From the NCBI GenBank assembly GCA_020848665.1, contig JADLHR010000223.1, forward strand, positions 1-5,272: a stretch of DNA of 5,272 bases. The letters run 5' to 3'. The notes below the pieces were generated by a model, which was not told where the DNA came from, searched no databases, and saw only the letters and a list, made by a program, of their open reading frames with translations. Positions 1-5,272 of the stretch are shown one piece after another; positions within the stretch are counted from its first letter, which is position 1; the number at the start of each line of letters is the position of its first letter. The translations under genes and the position numbers were made by a program. This DNA is from Anaerolineae bacterium. GTDB taxonomy: Bacteria > Chloroflexota > Anaerolineae > Aggregatilineales > Aggregatilineaceae.

Positions 1-1619
<1,619 letters not shown>

Positions 1620-1711
1620 CGGGTCTTCCTGCTGGTTATCCATCGGCCTGTACCGTCACCGCCGCCCAAGCGCGGATTGTTAAGTCGCGGTTAATTTCTG
1701 GTTGAATCATG

Positions 1712-1743
1712 CGGGCGACCGCCCACACAGCGCGGGTCGCCCG
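1712..1743. repeat. 9-bp inverted repeat (hairpin) in the gyrA leader
   Basis: CGGGCGACC (1712-1720) pairs perfectly with GGTCGCCCG (1735-1743) around a 14-nt loop. No run of T follows on either strand, so it does not look like an intrinsic terminator. It lies 70-125 bases upstream of the gyrA start codon, so it would be within the transcript if the promoter near 1834 is right. A regulatory role is possible but unproven, and GC-rich DNA produces such stems by chance. Confidence 0.4.
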
Positions 1744-1833
1744 GTTGTCGTTCTGATCGGCGTCACAGGCCGCCACCGGCCCGCTTCCGTCCCTATACAG
1801 GCAGGCTGCTTGCCCCGCCATTGTGATAGTCTC

Positions 1834-1839
1834 ATTGTA
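1834..1839 (-). promoter_or_regulatory. Possible -10 box for gyrA
   Basis: On the minus strand the hexamer TACAAT matches the sigma70 -10 consensus at five of six positions. No good -35 box sits 16-18 bases upstream; TTCGCC at 1858-1863 is the best and is weak. Transcription would begin near 1827. It is the best -10 candidate I found in the gyrA upstream region, but it is supported by one hexamer only. Confidence 0.3.
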
Positions 1840-1898
1840 CCCCGCCAGGGTGCTTTAGGCGAATTTTCGGCCGTCCAGCCGCGCTGAATCGCGCGTCG

Positions 1899-1918
1899 AT
1901 TTTTCACGAATTTTTCAC
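1899..1918. repeat. Two direct copies of ATTTTTCAC
   Basis: The 9-mer ATTTTTCAC occurs at 1899-1907 and again at 1910-1918, with an 11-base period that is close to one helical turn. The pair lies about 57-76 bases upstream of the predicted start of transcription of the 2086 gene. It is part of an AT-rich island in otherwise GC-rich DNA. It could be an activator site or an UP-like element; alternatively it is just AT-rich promoter sequence. Confidence 0.4.
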
Positions 1919-1937
1919 ATTAATAGTTTTATTTCGC

Positions 1938-1967
1938 TTGAAAGTTTGCCGCTCTTTCGCGTATGAT
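1938..1967 (+). promoter_or_regulatory. Sigma70-type promoter for the secreted PPC-like protein
   Basis: The -35 box TTGAAA (1938-1943) and -10 box TATGAT (1962-1967) are separated by 18 bases. Each matches the sigma70 consensus at five of six positions. The stretch directly upstream (1919-1935) is almost all A and T, as in an UP element. Transcription is predicted near 1974, giving a leader of about 110 nt before the start codon at 2086. An ATG at 1972 falls at or before this predicted start of transcription, which argues against it being the translation start. Confidence 0.65.
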
Positions 1968-1988
1968 ATGAGTGTCCTATCGGCCCGC

Positions 1989-2041
1989 CGCGACAGCGCG
2001 GGAAGCCTGCGACCCGTCTGCGCACCATGCGCGGAGTCGCG
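1989..2041 (+). promoter_or_regulatory. Potential three-way-junction structure in the 5' leader
   Basis: Within the predicted leader three helices can form together. P1 pairs 1989-1994 with 2036-2041 (6 bp). P2 pairs 1999-2002 with 2013-2016 (4 bp). P3 pairs 2017-2024 with 2028-2035 (8 bp including one G-T wobble, loop CCA). P2, P3 and the closing P1 strand abut without unpaired bases, and only 1995-1998 is single-stranded at the junction. The ribosome site at 2074-2078 lies outside the fold. I recognise no known riboswitch class. The fold was made by eye, so chance pairing in GC-rich RNA remains a real alternative. Confidence 0.3.
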
Positions 2042-2073
2042 TCGTCCAGTTGTTTTTCGACTATACCTTATCC

Positions 2074-2079
2074 CGGAGG
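2074..2079 (+). promoter_or_regulatory. Shine-Dalgarno site deciding a TTG start
   Basis: GGAGG sits about 7 bases before the TTG at 2086-2088, an ideal spacing. The TTG is followed directly by Lys-Gln and a hydrophobic signal sequence. The in-frame ATG at 1972 has no comparable site and would put 38 unlikely residues before the signal peptide. Confidence 0.75.
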
Positions 2080-2085
2080 ATCATC

Positions 2086-2856
2086 TTGAAACAGTTCGCA
2101 GCCGCTTTCCTCGCCCTGGCGCTGCTCGCCGCTCTGTTTGGCGCCAGCCTGTCCTCTGCTCCAGTGCAGGCAGCCGGAACGCTCACCTACACCGGGGAGA
2201 TCACCCCCACCAACACCGCCGACGACTATCCGATTTCCCTTGCAGCCGGGCAGACGATCACCATTCAGCTTGACTGCGCCCCCGGCTCGCTGCTCGATCC
2301 GATCGTGGAGGTCTATTCGAGCGCGATGGTCGGGCTGGATTCCAACGACGACGGCGGCGCGCCCTGCATAAACTATAATAGCTCCTACCTGGTGTTCACC
2401 GCGCCGGCGACCGACACCTACATCATCCGCGCCAGGACCTGGGGGCCACTTACAGGCGCGTATATCCTTACAATCACGGGCGATTTCATTATCGGCGACT
2501 CCGCCACCTGCGCGCCCGTGCCGCTGCCCGCCGGGTCGGTTGTGGGGACCTTCATCACAGAGGCAGTTGCGGACTGGTCGCCCGGCAAGCAGACCGAGCC
2601 GCCGGTGACGTTCGCCGCTGGCAAGACCGCCTGGGTGACCGGCGTGGACGCGAGCGCGAGCTACTACCAGATCGCCTATGGGTGCGACTGCCTGTGGGTC
2701 CCGGTCGAGGCGATGGGTCCCAACTACGACGCGGTCTGGAACGGCACGCCGCTGCCTACCAGGACTGCCGGTGCGTGCGCTAAGCCTGCGTTCAGCGCTC
2801 CCGCCGCCCCAAGCCCGGTAGCTCCGCCGCCTCAGCCAACTCCGTCTCTTACCTAG
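2086..2856 (+). CDS. Secreted protein with PPC-like domain and SH3-like C-terminal domain
   Basis: The 256-residue product begins with a signal peptide: Lys2, a hydrophobic core at 4-22, and likely cleavage after VQA at 27-29. Residues about 34-132 have the pattern of a bacterial pre-peptidase C-terminal (PPC) beta-sandwich: YTGEI, an AAGQTITIQL strand, LLDPIVEVYSS, an acidic DSNDDGG loop (85-91), LVFTAPATDTYIIRA and GAYILTITG. Such domains usually accompany secreted proteases, but no protease domain is present here. Residues about 150-225 form a Trp- and Cys-rich module: AWVTGVDAS, YYQIAYGCDCLWVPV and MGPNYDAVWNG, resembling an SH3-like fold. The tail (234-256) is rich in Pro and Ala. Cysteines at 64, 94, 142, 200, 202 and 231 may form disulfides after export. 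The TTG start at 2086 is preferred over the ATG at 1972 on ribosome site and signal peptide grounds. An extracellular binding or wall-associated role is an inference; the substrate is unknown. Confidence 0.85.
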   Translation: MKQFAAAFLALALLAALFGASLSSAPVQAAGTLTYTGEITPTNTADDYPISLAAGQTITIQLDCAPGSLLDPIVEVYSSAMVGLDSNDDGGAPCINYNSSYLVFTAPATDTYIIRARTWGPLTGAYILTITGDFIIGDSATCAPVPLPAGSVVGTFITEAVADWSPGKQTEPPVTFAAGKTAWVTGVDASASYYQIAYGCDCLWVPVEAMGPNYDAVWNGTPLPTRTAGACAKPAFSAPAAPSPVAPPPQPTPSLT

Positions 2857-2936
2857 ACCGGGGCAACAGGCCCATCTGCGGCGCGGGATGCTGACGCTGG
2901 CGCACGCTGTCGAGCAGCCCGGAACGTTTTACGCGC

Positions 2937-2973
2937 AAAAACTGGCGCCCAGGTATACCACCCCTGGGCGCTG
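2937..2973. terminator. Bidirectional intrinsic terminator between convergent genes
   Basis: GCGCCCAGG (2945-2953) pairs perfectly with CCTGGGCGC (2963-2971) around a 9-nt loop, with possible G-T wobbles extending the base. On the minus strand the stem is followed by CAGTTTTTG, a good T-run (2937-2941 as A on the plus strand), ending the 3020-3937 gene about 50-80 bases after its stop codon. On the plus strand it is followed by TGTTTATT, a weaker tract, ending the 2086-2856 gene about 90 bases after its stop. The placement between two tail-to-tail genes supports the call. Confidence 0.8.
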
Positions 2974-3019
2974 TTTATTCACCTCCGGCTCTCGTTGCGG
3001 CATGGTATGCGCTGGTCTG

Positions 3020-3937
3020 CTAGGGCATCGGCTCGACCCAATAGGCGTTGCCCTGCCCTTCGCCGGTCCAGCCGTTCAGGTTCTGGAACGTGACGCGCCA
3101 CCACGCGATCCCTGCCGCGTCACAGCTTGGCCCCTCGACGACTGCGAAGACCCCGCCGCCCGGAATCTGGCCGAGGATCTGGCTGTTAGCCGAAGGCGCG
3201 CTGCGCAGGTTGTTGGCGACGCCGGGCAGCACGCGCCCATTCCCCCCGACCCGCAGGCGCGACGGCAGGAAGCCGGGACAGGTGACCTGATTCGCGGCAG
3301 GGGGCAGCGTGGACACCGCCTGGGCGGGCGGCAGCACCGGCAGAGTGCGCAGGGCGGGAGGCGCCAGGCTGAACACCGGAGTATTGATCACCGAGAACAG
3401 CCCCGGCCCAATCGGAATCATCTCGCCGCGATGCTCCGGCAGCGCCACCCCGCCCGAACAGCGCGAGATATACGCCTCGGTGCCCTGCCAGTTGAGGTTG
3501 ATCGGCCAGTGCATCGCGGTGAAGGGCGAAAAGACCTCGTAGGCGACCCGGTCGAAAGCGACCTGCACGCCATCCACATAAACGTAAAACTCGCGGATGT
3601 CCCACGCGTCGTCCCCGGCCGGGATGCTGGCGGGCTTGATCACGTGGACCTCGGCCACGTCGCAGAACGTGCCGGGGAAGGGAAATTCGTAGCTGTTGAG
3701 CTGGTTGGGCGTCAGGTCGCCGGCCGCTTCGGCGACCGACACGCGCCAGAACGGATCGGACGCGCCTGGTCCGAACAACTCTACGACCAGCGTGTTCTCA
3801 GTGCCATCGGTTCCGGTCTGAAAATCAATGCGAAACGGGGTGGCCGGCTGGGCCTGGGCGGCCGGCGGGCCGTCCGGCATCCACAGGAACATCATGAGGA
3901 CAATACACACGAACGTGACCCACGCGCGCGGTTTCAT
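3020..3937 (-). CDS. Secreted protein with PLAT-like region and C-terminal bacterial SH3 domain
   Basis: The 305-residue product starts with a signal peptide: MKPR, a hydrophobic core at about 6-20, and likely cleavage after AQA at 27-29. Residues about 35-130 (FRIDFQTGTDGTENTLVVEL through DDAWDIREFYVYVDG) resemble the outline of a PLAT/LH2 beta-sandwich: TGTDGT at the start and a late W-D-I-R strand. That match is tentative. Residues about 131-234 match nothing I know and end in a Pro/Ala-rich linker. Residues 235-305 are a confident bacterial SH3 (SH3b) domain: PGVANNLRSAPS, ILGQIPGGGVFAVVEGPSC, AWWRVTF and GWTGEG, closing with YWVEP. Such domains commonly bind peptidoglycan or surface polymers. 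The ATG at 3937 is chosen because GGGAGGAG lies just upstream and the signal peptide follows at once; a longer frame from 4009 would run through the promoter. It lies downstream of the 4036-4434 gene on the same strand, with a 98-bp gap and its own promoter. Confidence 0.85.
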   Translation of the reverse strand: MKPRAWVTFVCIVLMMFLWMPDGPPAAQAQPATPFRIDFQTGTDGTENTLVVELFGPGASDPFWRVSVAEAAGDLTPNQLNSYEFPFPGTFCDVAEVHVIKPASIPAGDDAWDIREFYVYVDGVQVAFDRVAYEVFSPFTAMHWPINLNWQGTEAYISRCSGGVALPEHRGEMIPIGPGLFSVINTPVFSLAPPALRTLPVLPPAQAVSTLPPAANQVTCPGFLPSRLRVGGNGRVLPGVANNLRSAPSANSQILGQIPGGGVFAVVEGPSCDAAGIAWWRVTFQNLNGWTGEGQGNAYWVEPMP

Positions 3938-3979
3938 AGCTCCTCCCTGCGGTTGATGCAGTTCTCGGCGCCTGTTTCC

Positions 3980-4009
3980 AGTATAAGCCCAAGCTCGGTG
4001 CTGCTTCAA
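3980..4009 (-). promoter_or_regulatory. Sigma70-type promoter for the SH3-domain secreted protein
   Basis: Read on the minus strand, TTGAAG (4004-4009) and TATACT (3980-3985) are separated by 18 bases. The boxes match consensus at four and five of six positions. Transcription is predicted near 3973, giving a leader of about 36 nt with the ribosome site close to the ATG at 3937. The 18-base spacing is the same as in the promoter at 1938-1967. Confidence 0.55.
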
Positions 4010-4025
4010 GTTAACTCAAGTTAAC
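4006..4025. repeat. Perfect 10-bp tandem repeat (candidate operator)
   Basis: TCAAGTTAAC occurs twice head-to-tail with no spacer (4006-4015 and 4016-4025). Each copy contains the palindrome GTTAAC. The first copy overlaps the -35 box of the minus-strand promoter at 3980-4009, and the second ends 10 bases before the stop codon of the upstream gene. A period of about one helical turn beside a promoter is what a dimeric or tandem-binding regulator would use. No cognate regulator is encoded in the window. Confidence 0.6.
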
Positions 4026-4035
4026 GCAGAGAGGG

Positions 4036-4434
4036 TCAGCGCAGCGCGTTCTGCGCGCGCAGCGCGGCGTACAGATCGTCAAGCGTGGGGAAGAATTCGA
4101 CGGGGTACGTCACGCGCTTGGCCGCGCTCATGATCAGAGCCGCCATCTCGTCTTTGCGGCTTCCGGCGCCGACCACGAACACGGCTTTGACGCGAGCGCT
4201 GACGTGCGTGCGCTTCATCAGGGCGTCGAGCGGCAGGCGGCGCTCGGTGCGGCTGAAATCGTAGACTATCGCCAGCGCGTCGCGTTCGGTATGCTGCTCT
4301 GCGACGGCGTGCGCCTGATCGATAATGCGCGGCAGAGCGCTCAGGTCGGTCAGCAGCCGCCCGCTGACGGTCACGATCAGAAGCGGCATAGCGAGCGAGG
4401 CATCCCAGGTATAATTCACCAGATAGTCGGCCAT
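4036..4434 (-). CDS. Small cytoplasmic protein, STAS/SpoIIAA-like outline
   Basis: The 132-residue product has no signal peptide or membrane segment. Its pattern is alternating: a strand at 17-24 leading into SGRLLTDLS, a helix at about 33-48, a strand ALAIVYDFSRTE (53-64), a strand KAVFVVGAGSRKDEM (83-97), a helix ALIMSAAKRV, then YPVEFFPTLDDLYAALR. This resembles the STAS/SpoIIAA-like fold used by anti-sigma-factor antagonists and related proteins. The call rests on layout only; I see no certain phosphorylatable Ser/Thr motif of that family. The GAGSRKDEMAALIMSAAKR stretch looks highly constrained. The ATG at 4434 is chosen because AGGA lies 6 nt upstream. The frame stays open to 4998, but that extension runs antisense to the divergent gene and reads as low-complexity Arg/Ala/Pro. 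No terminator is visible after its stop, so some read-through into the 3937 gene is possible. Confidence 0.8.
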   Translation of the reverse strand: MADYLVNYTWDASLAMPLLIVTVSGRLLTDLSALPRIIDQAHAVAEQHTERDALAIVYDFSRTERRLPLDALMKRTHVSARVKAVFVVGAGSRKDEMAALIMSAAKRVTYPVEFFPTLDDLYAALRAQNALR

Positions 4435-4470
4435 CTGCGATCCTGAGGGGGTAAGGCGCCGATATAGGGG

Positions 4471-4499
4471 ATTATGCCGCAGATTGCCGAATTCGTCCA
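4471..4499 (-). promoter_or_regulatory. Possible promoter for the STAS-like gene
   Basis: On the minus strand TGGACG (4494-4499) and CATAAT (4471-4476) are 17 bases apart and match consensus at four and five of six positions. Transcription would begin near 4464, leaving a leader of about 30 nt that includes AGGA before the ATG at 4434. The -10 box overlaps the ATG at 4474 of the divergent gene, so the two promoters and start sites compete for the same stretch. Confidence 0.4.
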
Positions 4500-5187
4500 T
4501 TATTCTAATAGCATCATGAATACTGCAAAACGTCACATTCCGGCGGAGAACGCGCCGGGCTGGCTGTGGACAACGGCAGCGATCGGCGCGACGATTGTCG
4601 TGTTTGCCGCGCTGATCGGCGCGCTGGCGGTTGCGCGCCGCGCCGCCGATCCGCCCCGCGCGGCGCGCGAGGTGTGGCGCGCCGGGGACTGGTCCTGGGC
4701 AGGCGGGCCAGCGCGGGCGCTCGCGCCGGGCGCGGAAGCCTGGGCCGCTGCGCCGTCCAGGTTGCCTGATGGGCGCTTCACGCTCGACGTGCGCGCTCAT
4801 CTCGACGCAAACGCTGATCCAGGCGCGGCCTGGGGCGTGTGGATCGCGGCAGCGGGCGGCGGGCGGATCGTCTACACGCTCAGCGGCGAGGGCTACCTCA
4901 CGGCGCGCCGCTGCCCGCCGGGTAAGCTTCCGCCCGCGCTGGAAGACTGCCCGGCGCTGCGTCCTGAGTGGCGCTGGACGGCTTATCCGCGCCTTCACCC
5001 GCCGGGCGCGACGAATCGCCTGGAGCTGTACCGCGAAACACCCGGCGCGATCCGCCTGCGAATCAACCGCGAGCGGCTGGGGCTGGCAGCGGTCGATCCG
5101 GCCGGGGAATGGGGCGTGTGGTGGCGCGGCGGGCGATCCGCCAGCTCGGAGCTGGCCTGGGAATCGGCTGCGATCTACGAGGGGTGA
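4474..5187 (+). CDS. Membrane-anchored protein with LamG/concanavalin-like outer domain
   Basis: The 237-residue product has one transmembrane segment near 32-54 (TTAAIGATIVVFAALIGALA), flanked by basic residues, and no cleavage site I would trust. It is therefore probably a single-pass anchor. The remaining 180 residues fit a beta-sandwich: GRFTLDVRAHLDA, AAWGVWIAAAGGGRIVYTLSGEGYL, EWRWTAYPRLHPPGATNRLELYRE, then GAIRLRINRERLG. This alternation (a buried strand, an edge strand with YTLSGEGY, a late NRLELYRE strand and INRERL) recalls LamG or GH16-like/DUF1080-type domains. No catalytic acid pair is evident, so binding is more likely than hydrolysis. Two cysteines (RRCPPG and EDCPAL) may pair. 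The ATG at 4474 has AGG 5 nt upstream. An in-frame ATG at 4516 has no ribosome site but sits just after an AT-rich stretch with a TCTAAT box and could be a leaderless start. It is divergent from the gene at 4036-4434. Confidence 0.78.
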   Translation: MPQIAEFVHYSNSIMNTAKRHIPAENAPGWLWTTAAIGATIVVFAALIGALAVARRAADPPRAAREVWRAGDWSWAGGPARALAPGAEAWAAAPSRLPDGRFTLDVRAHLDANADPGAAWGVWIAAAGGGRIVYTLSGEGYLTARRCPPGKLPPALEDCPALRPEWRWTAYPRLHPPGATNRLELYRETPGAIRLRINRERLGLAAVDPAGEWGVWWRGGRSASSELAWESAAIYEG

Positions 5188-5228
5188 GGCTGATGGTCGA
5201 ATTCATTGTCAGGACCAGTCTGTGCTGC

Positions 5229-5272
5229 TAGAGCGTGTTATGAACTTGTGCCGGGTAAAGCCCCCCATCCCC
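5229..5272. mobile_element. Possible insertion-sequence end (very tentative)
   Basis: The sequence after the stop of the last gene reads CTAGAGCGTGTTATGAACTTG. A GAGCGTGT-type terminus next to a TA or CTAG dinucleotide/tetranucleotide target is reminiscent of IS5-superfamily ends. The matching opposite end and any transposase would lie beyond the right edge, so this cannot be tested here. The final bases, AAAGCCCCCCATCCCC, are a C-rich tract of unclear meaning. An ordinary intergenic sequence is a fair alternative. Confidence 0.2.

Larger units (their letters stand above)
1620..1898. other. Non-coding spacer upstream of gyrA
   Basis: This is the gyrA-proximal part of the 466-bp spacer between two divergent genes. 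Short open frames exist on both strands, but none has a convincing ribosome site or a recognisable protein. The stretch contains the possible gyrA -10 box near 1834-1839 and the hairpin at 1712-1743, both listed separately. If transcription starts near 1827 the gyrA leader would be roughly 185-210 nt long. Apart from these I see no RNA gene or mobile element here. Confidence 0.6.

Noticed and set aside
1972..2085. ATG at 1972 as start of the PPC-like protein
   Set aside because: It is at or before the predicted transcription start, has no ribosome site and would bury the signal peptide behind 38 residues.
2888..4024. 378-codon open frame on the plus strand
   Set aside because: It is antisense to the secreted SH3 protein, which has a signal peptide, ribosome site, promoter and terminator. 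The plus-strand product is low-complexity Arg/His/Gly-rich.
4410..4415. Perfect TATAAT on the plus strand
   Set aside because: It lies inside the coding sequence of the minus-strand gene (Asn-Tyr codons) and has no -35 box at 16-18 bases, so chance is the simpler explanation.
4435..4998. N-terminal extension of the minus-strand gene to 320 residues
   Set aside because: The extension is antisense to the membrane-anchored protein and reads as Arg/Ala/Pro-rich sequence; the ATG at 4434 has its own ribosome site.
5193..5231. 12-codon open frame after the last gene
   Set aside because: Too short, with poor ribosome spacing and no recognisable peptide.

Overview
The window is GC-rich bacterial DNA holding five protein genes. 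I read it as a Chloroflexota genome, probably Anaerolineae or a related class. That is an inference from style: secreted proteins with PPC-like and SH3-like domains whose wording (NNLRSAPS, GQIPGGG, MGPNYDAVWNG) I associate with that phylum, plus a GyrA without the proteobacterial insertion. No 16S or other phylogenetic marker besides gyrA is present.

Layout. (1) The left end to about 1619 is the 5' two-thirds of gyrA on the minus strand. It runs off the left edge inside the start of the GyrA-box. (2) About 1620-2085 is a non-coding divergent spacer. It holds a possible gyrA promoter, a 9-bp hairpin, a strong sigma70-type promoter pointing right and a leader of about 110 nt that can fold into a compact three-way junction. 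(3) 2086-2856 (+) encodes a secreted PPC-like protein with a Trp/Cys-rich SH3-like C-terminal domain; a TTG start with a good Shine-Dalgarno site is preferred. (4) 2937-2973 is a hairpin shaped as a bidirectional terminator between convergent genes. (5) 3020-3937 (-) encodes a second secreted protein, with a PLAT-like beta-sandwich (tentative) and a C-terminal bacterial SH3 domain. Its promoter carries a perfect 10-bp tandem repeat touching the -35 box. (6) 4036-4434 (-) encodes a small cytoplasmic protein with a STAS/SpoIIAA-like outline. (7) 4474-5187 (+) is divergent from it and encodes a single-pass membrane-anchored protein whose outer domain looks like a LamG/concanavalin-like beta-sandwich. 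(8) The last 40 bases may be the tip of an insertion sequence.

How the parts relate. GyrA is housekeeping and shows no functional link to the rest. Three of the four other genes encode proteins exported or anchored outside the membrane with beta-sandwich or SH3-like domains, which suggests envelope or extracellular binding roles. No catalytic motif is visible in any of them. I see no defence system, CRISPR array, tRNA or rRNA. The long open frames antisense to gyrA, to the 3020-3937 gene and to the 4474-5187 gene are GC-rich shadows, not genes.
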